From Bradyrhizobium manausense (GTDB taxonomy: Bacteria > Pseudomonadota > Alphaproteobacteria > Rhizobiales > Xanthobacteraceae), in NCBI RefSeq assembly GCF_018131105.1, contig NZ_JAFCJI010000002.1, positions 62,001 through 126,000 on the forward strand: 64,000 nt of DNA, in the 5' to 3' direction. The notes under the pieces were generated by a model. That model saw only the letters and a program-made list of their open reading frames with translations. It did no database searches and was not told the DNA's origin. Positions 52,224 to 61,242 of this stretch are shown piece after piece (positions within the stretch are counted from its first letter, which is position 1; each line of letters starts with the position of its first letter). The position numbers and the translations under genes are program-made.

Positions 52224-53918
52224 TCAGTCGAACCACGGCCACTCCGCTGGTCCCTCATGCGTCACGGCTCCGCCCGGAGCCTGGCCGACCAAACGCGCAT
52301 ATTTCGCCAACGCGCCGGCGCGATGGCGCGGCGGGCGTTGCTTCCAATCGCGCCGGCGTGTGGCGAGTTCCTGCTCATCGACTAGCAGATCCATGCGGCG
52401 GCCAGCTGCATCAATCCGGATCCTGTCGCCATCGCGGACGAGCGCCAGCGGACCGCCAACGAAGGCCTCCGGGGACACATAGCCGATACACATGCCACGG
52501 GTCGCTCCGGAGAACCGGCCATCCGTGATCAGGGCCACCTTCTCGCCCATGCCCTGGCCGTAAATCAGCGCGGTGACACCGAGCATCTCACGCATGCCAG
52601 GACCGCCCACCGGCCCTTCATTGCGGATCACCAAAACCTCGCCCGCCTTGTAGCTGCGGTCGCGAACAGCCGCGACGCAAGCCTCTTCATCTTCGAAGAC
52701 GCGCGCCACGCCTTCGAAGAGCAGGCTCTTCAAGCCCGCGACTTTAATGACTGCACCATCGGGGCAGAGATTGCCCTTCAGGACAGAAACACCACCGTCA
52801 GGCATGATCGGCGCGCGAGCCGCGTAGACGACCTCGCCATCGGGCGCATTGGCCGCGCCATATTCTACTGCGAGTGTCCGGCCCGTGATGGTCAGGCAGC
52901 TGCCATCGATATGCCCGCTCTGGATCAATTCGCGGATCACAACGGCAGCACCACCGATGTCGTAAACATCCTTCGCCGTGTACTTGCCCCCTGGCCGCAA
53001 GTTTCCGATCAGCGGCGTCCGGGCAAAGACTTCACCGACATCGTCGATCGTGAAGGAAATGCCGGCCTCGTTCGCGATCGCCGGCAGATGCAGCGCGGCA
53101 TTGGTCGAACCGCCCGTCGCAGCGACGATCGCGGCACCGTTTTCCAGGGATTTCCGCGTCACGATATCGCGCGGCAGCGGCCCGCCACGCTCCAACATTT
53201 CCATGATCAGCCGCCCTGCGCGACGCGAGATCTGCGCGCGCTCGGCATAGACACCGGGCACCATGGACACGTTGGGAATGGTCAGGCCCATGGCCTCCGA
53301 CACCATTCCCATGGTGTTCGCGGTGAACTGGCCCGCGCAGGCACCGATGGTCGGCAGGCAGGCGCGCTCGATCCGTTCGAGTGTCGCAGCGTCGATCTCT
53401 CCGGTCATGAAGCTGCCGACTGCCTCGTAGGAGTCGAGGACGGTCAGCGTCCGTCCATCCACGCGGCCCGGCAGCGAGCTTCCGCCATAGATGAAGATCG
53501 AAGGCACGTTGCAACGAACCATACCCATCATCACGCCCGGAAGCGTCTTGTCGCACCCGCCGTATCCGATCAACGCATCGTAGGCGAGGCCATGGACGAC
53601 AGCCTCGATGGAGTCGGCGATCAACTCCCGCGAAAACAGGGAGAACTTCATCCCCTCGTGATTCATGCTGATGCCGTCGGACACCGAGATGGTCGAAAAT
53701 TCGCGCGGCGTCCCGCCGGCATCCTCAATCCCGGTCTTGGCCGCAGCCACCTGGAAATCGTGGGTCATATTGCAGGGCGTCTGCTCGCCCTTCATGCTGA
53801 CAATGCCCACCATCGGCTTGGCAATAGCCGCGTCGTCCAGCCCCATGGCACGCATGAAGGCACGATGCGGAGCCCGGTCGAGGCCGTCAGTGGTTATCCG
53901 TGATCGCAACTTCTTCAT
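52224..53918 (-). CDS. IlvD/Edd-family dehydratase
   Basis: A 564-residue dehydratase with the three Fe-S cluster cysteines of the IlvD/Edd family: Cys49 (TPCN), Cys122 (GGCDKT) and Cys194 (GACAGQFTANTM). The Mg/catalytic region is SDGISMNHEGM. IlvD makes branched-chain 2-oxo acids; relatives dehydrate sugar acids. Location in a catabolic operon with a transporter suggests a catabolic dehydratase rather than the housekeeping copy, but sequence alone does not decide. The ATG at 53918 gives the standard N-terminus LRSRITTDGLDRAPHRAF; a weak Shine-Dalgarno precedes it. Confidence 0.85.
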   Translation of the reverse strand: MKKLRSRITTDGLDRAPHRAFMRAMGLDDAAIAKPMVGIVSMKGEQTPCNMTHDFQVAAAKTGIEDAGGTPREFSTISVSDGISMNHEGMKFSLFSRELIADSIEAVVHGLAYDALIGYGGCDKTLPGVMMGMVRCNVPSIFIYGGSSLPGRVDGRTLTVLDSYEAVGSFMTGEIDAATLERIERACLPTIGACAGQFTANTMGMVSEAMGLTIPNVSMVPGVYAERAQISRRAGRLIMEMLERGGPLPRDIVTRKSLENGAAIVAATGGSTNAALHLPAIANEAGISFTIDDVGEVFARTPLIGNLRPGGKYTAKDVYDIGGAAVVIRELIQSGHIDGSCLTITGRTLAVEYGAANAPDGEVVYAARAPIMPDGGVSVLKGNLCPDGAVIKVAGLKSLLFEGVARVFEDEEACVAAVRDRSYKAGEVLVIRNEGPVGGPGMREMLGVTALIYGQGMGEKVALITDGRFSGATRGMCIGYVSPEAFVGGPLALVRDGDRIRIDAAGRRMDLLVDEQELATRRRDWKQRPPRHRAGALAKYARLVGQAPGGAVTHEGPAEWPWFD

Positions 53919-53996
53919 ACTTGCATCATCTTCATGCAATGTCCCGCACATGGCGGGACACTGCGACGTCGTTGATTCTGCGAACCGCTCTATCGC

Positions 53997-54980
53997 CTAT
54001 TGTAACGGCGCGACGATGGTCGGGTGCTTGAACTGCGCGACATCCAGTTTCGGCAGCATTCCCGTGTCCGCGTAAATGTCCAGCATCTTCTGGATTGCAG
54101 GGAAGTTCGGTGCCGCACCGGGATCGCGACCGAAATCGTTGTCCTTGAGCAGGTAAGTATCAAGTACCGGAACGGGAGCCTTCAGCACCTCCGACACGAC
54201 CTTCAAGGTCTCTTCCCGGTTCGCGAGCGCCTTCTTCATGCCCGACGTGATGTCGCGGACATAGGCCTTGACCAGATCAGGATTCTTGTCGACGAAATCG
54301 GCACGGCAGGCTTCCAGAATGTGCACGATGTTCGGCATGGCCTGCGACAGCGAGAACAGTTTTCTGATTCCGCCCTTCGCCTCCGCGCGTGCCGCAAACG
54401 GCTGGTTCATATTGACTGCATCGACCCGGCCCTGGCGCAACGCATCCTCAGAGACTGCAAAGCCGACCTCAACCAGCTTGATGTCCTTGGCGGGATCGAT
54501 GCCGTTCTGCTTCAAAAGCAGGTTGAACGGGCCTTGCGTCCCGCCGCCGATCACGGAAATCCCGACCGTCTTGCCCTTGAGATCTGCAATCGTCTTGATT
54601 GGCGAGTCATCCTTGACTGCCCAGTAGACCGAGAAGCCGCCGGGTTTCTCGAAGACGTGTTGCGCCACGATGTAGGCCTTGAGATTGCCGCCGACCACAC
54701 CGTTGGCGAGCGAGAGCGGTGCCTGCGTCGCGCAATCCAGAGCACCGGCCGCCAGTGCCTGCGTCATTGGCGCGGTGCCCTGAAACTGGGTCCATTCGAT
54801 GTTGTAGGTCTTGCCGATATCGGGGAATTCGGCCGGTCTGCGCATCATCCAGTATTTGGATTCTTCGGCCGGGATGGTCCAGCCCACGCGGATCGTCTGC
54901 TGCGCCCGTGAGGGGCTCGCGCCTGCGACCAGGGCCGTCACGGCCCCTATTGCCAGCATCCAAGTCGAAACTGCCCGCAT
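53997..54980 (-). CDS. ABC transporter substrate-binding protein, nitrate/sulfonate/taurine (NMT1/SsuA) type
   Basis: A 327-residue periplasmic receptor with a Sec signal peptide (MLAIGAVTALVAGASPSRAQ, cleavage near residue 26). The mature part has SsuA-like features: IEWTQFQGTAPMTQALAAGALDCATQAP and the DLKGKTVGISVIGGGTQG loop. It binds the ligand for the downstream ABC importer. It is first in the leftward operon receptor-dehydratase-ATPase-permeases-NicX-like, diverging from the hydroxyacid dehydrogenase at 55157. The ligand class is uncertain because NMT1-fold receptors also bind aromatic and pyrimidine compounds. Confidence 0.87.
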   Translation of the reverse strand: MRAVSTWMLAIGAVTALVAGASPSRAQQTIRVGWTIPAEESKYWMMRRPAEFPDIGKTYNIEWTQFQGTAPMTQALAAGALDCATQAPLSLANGVVGGNLKAYIVAQHVFEKPGGFSVYWAVKDDSPIKTIADLKGKTVGISVIGGGTQGPFNLLLKQNGIDPAKDIKLVEVGFAVSEDALRQGRVDAVNMNQPFAARAEAKGGIRKLFSLSQAMPNIVHILEACRADFVDKNPDLVKAYVRDITSGMKKALANREETLKVVSEVLKAPVPVLDTYLLKDNDFGRDPGAAPNFPAIQKMLDIYADTGMLPKLDVAQFKHPTIVAPLQ

Positions 54981-55156
54981 CGTGCCCACTCCGTTGCTCC
55001 GGCGCCGACCGACGCCACCCAACCCGACCTGCCCGAATGTTTCATGGTTCAAACAATCAGGCAAGCCATGCAAGCCGGCCGGTTTCGTTGCGGGATACGT
55101 TCTGTATGGTGCGCAGCGGTCGCACCGCGTTGCGCCGCGATAGAAGGAGGCAACCT

Positions 55157-56065
55157 ATGGCTGATGCGAGCAAGGCAAACCCGCAAGGCGTCGAGAGGCT
55201 CGGTTATCTCGGTCTCGGACTGATGGGCACGCCGATGACCCGGCGCCTGCTCAAGGCCGGCCACCACGTCAGTGTCTGGAACCGCTCCGAGGGCAAGGTC
55301 GCTCCGCTCGTCGAGGCCGGCGCCAAGCGCGCGGGCACGCCTCGTGACCTGCTGACGAGTTCCGACATCGTCTTCATGTGCGTGACGGATGCCGGTGCCG
55401 TCGAAGAAGTGATCTTCGGGGCGCAGGGTCTTGCAGCCGCTCCAGGCGCGGGCAAGCTCGTTGTCGATTTCTCGTCGATTCATCCCGACGCTGCACGCGA
55501 ATTGGCGGCGCGATTGAACGCTGCAAATGGCGCAAGCTGGATCGATGCCCCGGTGTCTGGCGGGACCAAGGGCGCCGAAGAAGGTACGCTCGCCATCATG
55601 GCCGGCGGAGAGACGGCCGACATTGAGCGCGCTCGGCCCTATGTGCTGAGCATGGCCCGCAGGTTCACCCACATGGGCCCGACCGGCGCTGGCCAGACCA
55701 CGAAGCTCTGCAACCAGGTGATCGTCGGATGCGCAATGGCCGTGCTTGCGGAAGCCACGCGCCTTGCTGCGAATGCGGGAATTGACGCGAGCCGGCTGCC
55801 TGAAGCGCTTGCCGGCGGCTTTGCGGACTCGATCCCGCTCCAGCTCTTCGTGCCCCGCATGGTCCAAGGAATCCACTCGCCGCCGCTCGGCCACATCGCG
55901 ACGATGCTGAAGGATCTCGACACGGTCGCCGATGTCGCCCAAGCGACGTCAACGCCGGTGCCGATGGCAACCCTCGCCGGACAGATCTTCAGGCTGGCCA
56001 AGGCTGCACGGGGCGCAGACGCGGACGCCCTCGAAATCTACAAGCTTTCGGCCACAAACCGCTGA
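55157..56065 (+). CDS. NAD(P)-dependent beta-hydroxyacid dehydrogenase (3-hydroxyisobutyrate/tartronate-semialdehyde reductase family)
   Basis: A 302-residue enzyme: Rossmann motif GYLGLGLMGTPMTRRLLKAGH (15-35), substrate-binding VDAPVSGGTKGAEEGTLAIM-type segment (IDAPVSGGTKGAE), and catalytic Lys in GAGQTTKLCNQ. The family reduces tartronate or succinate semialdehyde, or oxidises 3-hydroxyisobutyrate. AAGGAGG lies seven bases before the ATG. It diverges from the receptor gene across a 176-bp region and ends 6 bp from the convergent flavin reductase gene. Confidence 0.88.
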   Translation: MADASKANPQGVERLGYLGLGLMGTPMTRRLLKAGHHVSVWNRSEGKVAPLVEAGAKRAGTPRDLLTSSDIVFMCVTDAGAVEEVIFGAQGLAAAPGAGKLVVDFSSIHPDAARELAARLNAANGASWIDAPVSGGTKGAEEGTLAIMAGGETADIERARPYVLSMARRFTHMGPTGAGQTTKLCNQVIVGCAMAVLAEATRLAANAGIDASRLPEALAGGFADSIPLQLFVPRMVQGIHSPPLGHIATMLKDLDTVADVAQATSTPVPMATLAGQIFRLAKAARGADADALEIYKLSATNR

Positions 56066-56071
56066 ACCGGC

Positions 56072-56635
56072 CTAACGAGATTTCTTGCTCTCGTCGTCGA
56101 CCACAAACCGGCCATACGTCCCCAGCGCAAACAGCAGCGGCTCTCTGGCGTTGTAGGCATAGGCCTCGACTGCGCCGAGAAAGATCACGTGATCGCCGCC
56201 ATAGTACCGATTGACCGAGCGGCACTGAAAATTCGCCACACTCTCGGCAAGCACCGGCGCGTTGCCGAGGCCCGGCGTCCAATCCACGCCGGCAAACTTG
56301 TCTTCGGACGATTTCGCGAATTTGTTTGCAAGCGCCTGCTGCGAGGTTCCCAACACGTGCACCGTGAAATGGGTGGCGTTCTGAAACACGGTCAGGCTCG
56401 ATGAGTAGGCTCCGAGGCTCCAGAGAACCAGAGGAGGATTCAGGGAGACCGACGCAAACGAGTTGCAGGTGATACCATACGGCTTTCCATCAGCGCCTGC
56501 GGCTGTAATGATCGTGACGCCCGTTCCGTAGGTGCCCAGCGCCTTGCGAAAGTCACGCGGGTCAATCTGCGAGCTGTCGCTCGCGAGTTCATTGGCTGGA
56601 TCAGGAGCAGGCGGCTGCTTTGGCAGATCATTCAT
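56072..56635 (-). CDS. Flavin reductase of a two-component monooxygenase
   Basis: A 187-residue flavin reductase-like protein: FRKALGTYGTGVTIITAAG near the N-terminus, GITCNSFASVSLNPPLVLWSL for flavin binding, and GDHVIFLGAVEAY with the conserved GDH motif. It supplies reduced FMN or FAD to a partner oxygenase, which is most likely the protein encoded 9 bp upstream at 56645-57874. It is last in the leftward operon CoA-transferase, oxygenase, reductase. Confidence 0.88.
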   Translation of the reverse strand: MNDLPKQPPAPDPANELASDSSQIDPRDFRKALGTYGTGVTIITAAGADGKPYGITCNSFASVSLNPPLVLWSLGAYSSSLTVFQNATHFTVHVLGTSQQALANKFAKSSEDKFAGVDWTPGLGNAPVLAESVANFQCRSVNRYYGGDHVIFLGAVEAYAYNAREPLLFALGTYGRFVVDDESKKSR

Positions 56636-56644
56636 CGGCCGGCC

Positions 56645-57874
56645 TCACAAGGTGAGATTCTCGGACGGCAGGCCGAGAGCCACGCGTCCATAGTTGGTTC
56701 CGGCCGCATCGAAATTGAATGCGAGGTGCGAATTGATCGCGTGCGCATCGCGGAACTGCCGCTGCAACACGCCCGTCGTGAACAGGCCGCGTGCACCACT
56801 CGCCGCGAACAGCATCGAGACGGCATCCGTGCATAGATTGACGGCGAATGCCCCATCACGTCGGTATTTGGTCTTGGTGATCATATCGGGTGTGTGGCTG
56901 CGCCGAGCGTCCTCCATCGCCTCGGTGCAGGCGGAGCGCATGATGAGGCGCGCAGCATCGATCTTGGCGGAAGCTTCCGCGATCTTGATTTGCGTGCTCT
57001 GGAAGTCGCTCAACTTGGCACGGTTGTATGTCGAGATGCGGTGACGTGCGACTTCTGCATAGTCGTCCAGGCATGCCTGTGCATTCCCGAGCGCGACACC
57101 GGAAAGAACATAGGGAAACAGCGAAAACACCGGCAGCGCGTACAGCGGGTTGGGGTTTACTTTGCTGCCGGGCGTCGCGCCGCCCGCAAGATCCCCCACC
57201 GCGACCGTCATATGATCGGGCACGAACGCATCCCTGACTTCGACATCCGACGACCCGGTGCCGCGCAGCCCCGCGACGTTCCAGGTGTCGAGGATATTGT
57301 AGTCAGTCTTCGGCAACAGAAAGATACGGTATTCGATGCCGTCGGCTTCATCGTCGGACGAGACGACGCTTGCGAGCATGTTCCACGCGCACGAGCCGAC
57401 GCCCGATGAGAACGGCCAGCTTCCGCGCAGCCGGTATCCGCCCTCAATCTTACTGGCGCGACCGGCGGGGAAGATGAAGGACGATGCGATCAGCACGTCC
57501 GGGTCCTTGCCCCAAACGAGATCCTGTGCGCGCTGCTCGAACATGCCGAGCATCCAGTGATGGCTCGCCAGATTGGTAAGATTCCAGGCCACCGATGCGT
57601 CGGCTCGTCCCAGCAGCTCGGCGCAGTCGATCAGGGCGACGTATTCGAGTTCGGCGCCGCCGACGCGCTTCGGCTGGAGCATCCGGAATAGGCCGGCATC
57701 GTGCAGGTCCCGCTCGGTCTCCGGCGGCAGGCGCCGCAGCTCCTCAGTGCGGGCAGCGCGCTCCCGCAATTGGGGCACGAGGGACCGGGCCTTGGCGATC
57801 ATCGTCTCATAGGCTCGTTCGCCGGAGACTGTCGCTTCCGGCCGACCCATGCTCGGCTCCTGACCAGGCACCAT
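56645..57874 (-). CDS. Flavin-dependent monooxygenase, acyl-CoA-dehydrogenase fold (HsaA/HpaB-like group D)
   Basis: A 409-residue protein with an acyl-CoA dehydrogenase-like fold. Its features fit the group D monooxygenases that use reduced flavin from a separate reductase: RMLQPKRVGGAELEY, FPAGRASKIEGGYRLRGSWPFSSGVGSC, and DTWNVAGLRGTGSSDVEV. The adjacent flavin reductase supports this over a true dehydrogenase. Such enzymes hydroxylate phenols, steroids or heteroaromatics. GAGGAA lies six bases before the ATG at 57874. The substrate is unassigned, but a ring hydroxylation feeding the NicX-like dioxygenase is plausible. Confidence 0.82.
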   Translation of the reverse strand: MVPGQEPSMGRPEATVSGERAYETMIAKARSLVPQLRERAARTEELRRLPPETERDLHDAGLFRMLQPKRVGGAELEYVALIDCAELLGRADASVAWNLTNLASHHWMLGMFEQRAQDLVWGKDPDVLIASSFIFPAGRASKIEGGYRLRGSWPFSSGVGSCAWNMLASVVSSDDEADGIEYRIFLLPKTDYNILDTWNVAGLRGTGSSDVEVRDAFVPDHMTVAVGDLAGGATPGSKVNPNPLYALPVFSLFPYVLSGVALGNAQACLDDYAEVARHRISTYNRAKLSDFQSTQIKIAEASAKIDAARLIMRSACTEAMEDARRSHTPDMITKTKYRRDGAFAVNLCTDAVSMLFAASGARGLFTTGVLQRQFRDAHAINSHLAFNFDAAGTNYGRVALGLPSENLTL

Positions 57875-57938
57875 TCGTGTTCCTCACTCTCACATATTTA
57901 TGCGGCGGGAACCTTGCCAAATCAAGCTGGTGCCGCGC

Positions 57939-59207
57939 TCAATCCGATGCTGCGGTCTTGCGCAGCCCGAACACCCCTTTTTGGGCCAAGGCCGCAATCC
58001 GCTTCTCGTCGTAACCGAGCGTCTCGCGCAAGACGCCTTCGGTGTGCTCGCCCAGCAGCGGCGCCGCCACGGGGTCAATTGCCGCCGTCAGGCTCATGCT
58101 GATCGCCGGCTCGATGTTCGGCACCCACTGCGCCGTGCGATGCGGGATCCGGCTCAGGCGCGCGCGTTCCCGTGCTTCGGGTGCATTGAAACCTTCTTCG
58201 ACCGTGCGGAGATAGCCGACCGGAATATTGGCGAGCTTCATCTTCGCCATCCAGTTCTCGAGCGTGTCGCCGGCGAAGACCTCCGCAATGGCCGCACGGA
58301 GGAGCTCCTTGTTCTCGGAGCGCGCCTTGCGCGTCGCGAATTGTGCGTCGTTAATGAGATCCGGACGATTCAGCACCTCGATAACCAACCGTCGATATAG
58401 CCGGTCATTGGCGCAGGCCATGTAAAGCGGACCATCCGATGCCTCATAGACGCCGACGGTCGGCGACCCGCTCGGCGAATTGCCGAACCGTCCGGGGTTC
58501 TCGCCGTTGATCAGATAGGCCATCCCGTAAAAGCCGGTCATTCCCATGGCAACGTCGAAGAGCGCGACCTCGACATGCTGGCCGCGGCCGAGTCGGTCCC
58601 GCGCCAACAGCGCCAGCAGAATGGCATTGCAGGCCGACATCCCCGTTGCCATGTCGACGATTGGTGGTCCGGTCCGAACCGCAGGACCATCCGCAAATCC
58701 GTTCAGCGACATGAATCCGCTCTCGGCTTGCGTGATGGGATCAAAGCCCGGACGTGAGGCGAACGGCCCGGTTCGCCCGTAGGCCGAAATCGAGCAATAG
58801 ATCAGCCGCGGGTTGAGTGGCGCGACGGACTCATAGTCGAGGCCGAACTTCTTCATGACCCCACTGGAGAAATTCTCAACGACGACGTCCGCCTTGCGGA
58901 TCAGATCCAGCGCGACCTCACGCGCCTCAGGCACGGCGAGATCGAGCGCGATACCGGCTTTGTTGCGGTTAAGGCTGAGATAGGCCGCGCTTTCCCCGCC
59001 GATCTCGGCATGCTCATAGGCGCGCGTGTCGTCGCCACCATCAGGGTTTTCGATCTTGACGACGCGCGCACCGAAATCGGCGAGCGTTTGGGTGCAGGCG
59101 GGACCTGCGACCACGCGCGTGAAATCGACAACCAGCAGACCATCGAGCGCGGTCGGTCTTTCGGCCGCTCGCGACGGCCGCTCCGGCAATTGAGGCTTGG
59201 TGGACAT
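57939..59207 (-). CDS. CaiB/BaiF family CoA-transferase (class III)
   Basis: A 422-residue class III CoA-transferase: LLVVDFTRVVAGPACTQTLADFGARVVKIENPDGGDDTR near the N-terminus with the catalytic Asp in the NPDGGDDTR region, YLSLNRNKAGIALDL, and YCSISAYGRTGPFASRPGFDPITQA. It moves CoA between carboxylates, for example from succinyl- or formyl-CoA. The ATG at 59207 matches the family start; the frame is open to 59372 but would overlap the terminator hairpin. It is first in a leftward operon with the two-component monooxygenase. Confidence 0.9.
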   Translation of the reverse strand: MSTKPQLPERPSRAAERPTALDGLLVVDFTRVVAGPACTQTLADFGARVVKIENPDGGDDTRAYEHAEIGGESAAYLSLNRNKAGIALDLAVPEAREVALDLIRKADVVVENFSSGVMKKFGLDYESVAPLNPRLIYCSISAYGRTGPFASRPGFDPITQAESGFMSLNGFADGPAVRTGPPIVDMATGMSACNAILLALLARDRLGRGQHVEVALFDVAMGMTGFYGMAYLINGENPGRFGNSPSGSPTVGVYEASDGPLYMACANDRLYRRLVIEVLNRPDLINDAQFATRKARSENKELLRAAIAEVFAGDTLENWMAKMKLANIPVGYLRTVEEGFNAPEARERARLSRIPHRTAQWVPNIEPAISMSLTAAIDPVAAPLLGEHTEGVLRETLGYDEKRIAALAQKGVFGLRKTAASD

Positions 59208-59315
59208 CCCTGGCGCTCCCTTACATCGGCTTGTGCTCGCCGAATTTTCTGCAAGCAAACTTAAAGCCCGGCGGAGCCGGCTTCGCAAGTGCTTCAATAA
59301 ACGCCCTCCAATACG

Positions 59316-59353
59316 CAAAAAGGACCCGGCAGCGGTCAAGCTGCCGGGTCCTT
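59316..59353 (-). terminator. Rho-independent terminator for the leftward GNAT gene
   Basis: Arms 59320-59333 and 59340-59353 form a perfect 14-bp GC-rich stem with a 6-base loop. Read leftward it is followed by five T residues. It lies 85 bp past the GNAT stop, and separates the prophage remnant from the CoA-transferase operon. Confidence 0.85.
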
Positions 59354-59438
59354 GTGCATGCCAGGTCAGCAATGCCGCACCCGCGTCGGCGCGCCATATC
59401 TGACGATACCAAAAGCACCTTCCGCACCACGGGAGTAC

Positions 59439-59867
59439 TTAGCGAAGCTGCCTTCGCCAGTAGAGGGTGTGCGACCAGGCCCACGGCACCTCGGGCTCGT
59501 AGAGCTGATAGCCCGCCTTGATGAAATTATTCGCAGAGGCGAGATTGTCGGTCGTATCGGATACAATGCCGTCCCACCCGACACGCCGTCCTCGCGCCTC
59601 GATCGCTCGCATCAGCCTGAGCTGAAGTCCCCCGCCCCAGTGACGCTCCAAGACGCCGACCCTGGAAAAGTAGCCGCTATTTCGCGCATAGGTGGACGGC
59701 ACGACGCCCGCAAAAGCGACCGCATCGTCTCCTTGATAAGCAAGCCACCACGTTCCGAAATCGAACTCCGGCATCGGCGCAGCGTCGAAGAATGTCAACC
59801 GATGCAATTCAGCCAATGTGTCGGCAACATCCTCATCTGACGCATCGGCCATACGAATGGTGTACAT
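59439..59867 (-). CDS. GNAT-family N-acetyltransferase
   Basis: A 142-residue acetyltransferase. GVLERHWGGGLQLRLMRAIEARGR fits the acetyl-CoA-binding loop region, and NLASANNFIKAGYQLYEP is the typical C-terminal GNAT block. The substrate is unknown. It follows a truncated phage terminase on the same strand, and small GNATs of this kind occur in prophage-derived packaging clusters. The start at 59867 has no clear Shine-Dalgarno. Confidence 0.8.
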   Translation of the reverse strand: MYTIRMADASDEDVADTLAELHRLTFFDAAPMPEFDFGTWWLAYQGDDAVAFAGVVPSTYARNSGYFSRVGVLERHWGGGLQLRLMRAIEARGRRVGWDGIVSDTTDNLASANNFIKAGYQLYEPEVPWAWSHTLYWRRQLR

Positions 59868-59924
59868 GGCATTGACTCATCGAACGGAGATCGGCCGTCT
59901 CCCGGCGTCGCGGCCACGAGATGT

Positions 59925-60887
59925 TCACTTGCTCAGCACGACCTTCACGCCGAGCCAGACGGCACCCATCAGGCCGGTGGCAATCACCGTGATTACAGCT
60001 TTGAACGTATAGCTCTGCGCCTGTTCTACACTCTTGCGCCACTTCCTGAGATGGATGAAGTCGGCGCGAATTTCGTTGCCCACCCACTGCACCACCCAGA
60101 TCGTGAAGGCATCCGCGGCCGCGCCCGCGCCGCCGATATCGATGAAGGCACGCAGCGGCAACAGTGGATCGGCCGACACTTTGCCGATTCGCCCCTGGAC
60201 GCGCGCCTCCGACAACAGCGAAGCGAAATACGCCCCCTCGAAGGCACGCGCATAGTCGCCTTCCCAGATGTGGTCGTAGCGCTCCGGATAGAGCTTCTGG
60301 TCGAGCCGACGCTCCTCATCCAGCACGTCCGGAAACCACGGATTGTCGCGCCAGTTGGCTTTCACCAGCACCGCGCCTTCCGGCTTTCGCCCACGCAGAA
60401 AATCGTCGATCGCATCGCTCTTGCGGCGCGGATTCCAGCTTGCCCATAGCTCGGAATCCCTGGCGCGGATGGTCGGCCGCAGCAGCGCCAGGCTGCGCGC
60501 GCTCAGCGACTGCGCCTCGTCGATCCAGGCGATGCGGAATCCCTCCAGGGATTTGATCGAATCCGCCGTGTGATCCTGAAGTCCGCGGAAGATGATCAGC
60601 CCGTCGCCGGGCGTCTCGATCTTGTCGCTGAAAAGCTTGAAACCGTGACCGAGCCCGAGGCTCGCGATCTTGCCCTCGATCAGCCGCTTCGACGATTGCG
60701 CCAGCGTCCGCTGCGCCTCGCGGATGCAGACCGCGAGCGTGCCGCGCTCGGCCTGGCAGGTCTCAACGAGCAGTTCGCCGAAGAAATGTGATTTCCCCGA
60801 GCCGCGCCCGCCGTAACCGCCCTTGTAGCGCGCGGGTTTCAGCAGCGGCGCGAAGATCTTGGCTGTTGGGATTTTCAGGGTCGACAT
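59925..60887 (-). CDS. Truncated phage terminase large subunit (PBSX-like) with foreign C-terminus
   Basis: A 320-residue remnant. Walker A-like GGYGGRGSGKS at 23-33 and Walker B IAWIDEAQ at 119-126 form an intact ATPase region, and the first nuclease Asp is in FIDIGGAG near 250. From about residue 272 the sequence departs from the terminase pattern and ends in a coiled segment plus one hydrophobic helix (TFKAVITVIATGLMGAVWL), as in small holin/XhlA-like phage proteins. Full terminases are roughly 400 residues or more, so most of the nuclease is lost, probably by an in-frame deletion. It is likely non-functional for packaging. Confidence 0.75.
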   Translation of the reverse strand: MSTLKIPTAKIFAPLLKPARYKGGYGGRGSGKSHFFGELLVETCQAERGTLAVCIREAQRTLAQSSKRLIEGKIASLGLGHGFKLFSDKIETPGDGLIIFRGLQDHTADSIKSLEGFRIAWIDEAQSLSARSLALLRPTIRARDSELWASWNPRRKSDAIDDFLRGRKPEGAVLVKANWRDNPWFPDVLDEERRLDQKLYPERYDHIWEGDYARAFEGAYFASLLSEARVQGRIGKVSADPLLPLRAFIDIGGAGAAADAFTIWVVQWVGNEIRADFIHLRKWRKSVEQAQSYTFKAVITVIATGLMGAVWLGVKVVLSK

Positions 60888-60915
60888 GGCGAGCGCCTCT
60901 TCTCCAGCGACGGCG

Positions 60916-61242
60916 CTAGGACTCCTCGCCGCCGGAATTCTCCGGATGCACGATGATGCGCTCGATCCGATGGATCAATTCCAGCACGCCGTCTTCGCCG
61001 TTCTCGATCGGCTGCGTCGCCCGCCCCCAGCCGCGATCGAGGATCGCGTTGGCCGCGGAGACGCGGGCGGCCGGCGTCGCATCGGCGTTGCGCATGATGC
61101 CGACGAGCACATTGACCGCCGTCCTGGTATGACTGCGCGCGAGCGATCGGATCTCGGTCAGCGTACGCGCCTTCGATGGCTTCTTCGCGACAGGCCGGTA
61201 AACGTTCGCGATCTTTGGCTCGTATAATAGACCGTCACTCAA
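60916..61242 (-). CDS. Small phage protein upstream of terminase (terminase small subunit-like position)
   Basis: A 108-residue protein starting at TTG 61242 with GGGAGA seven bases upstream. LARSHTRTAVNVLVGIMRNADATPAARVSAANAILDRGWGRATQP is a repeat-like helical segment that I associate with proteins encoded before PBSX-type terminases. It may be the small, DNA-recognising terminase subunit or a decayed form. It precedes the terminase by 28 bp and overlaps the upstream micro-gene by 4 bp. Confidence 0.65.
   Translation of the reverse strand: MSDGLLYEPKIANVYRPVAKKPSKARTLTEIRSLARSHTRTAVNVLVGIMRNADATPAARVSAANAILDRGWGRATQPIENGEDGVLELIHRIERIIVHPENSGGEES

Noticed and set aside
54981..55156. GTTTCATGGTTCAAAC in the divergent region as an operator
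   Set aside because: Only four-base perfect arms; too weak to support.
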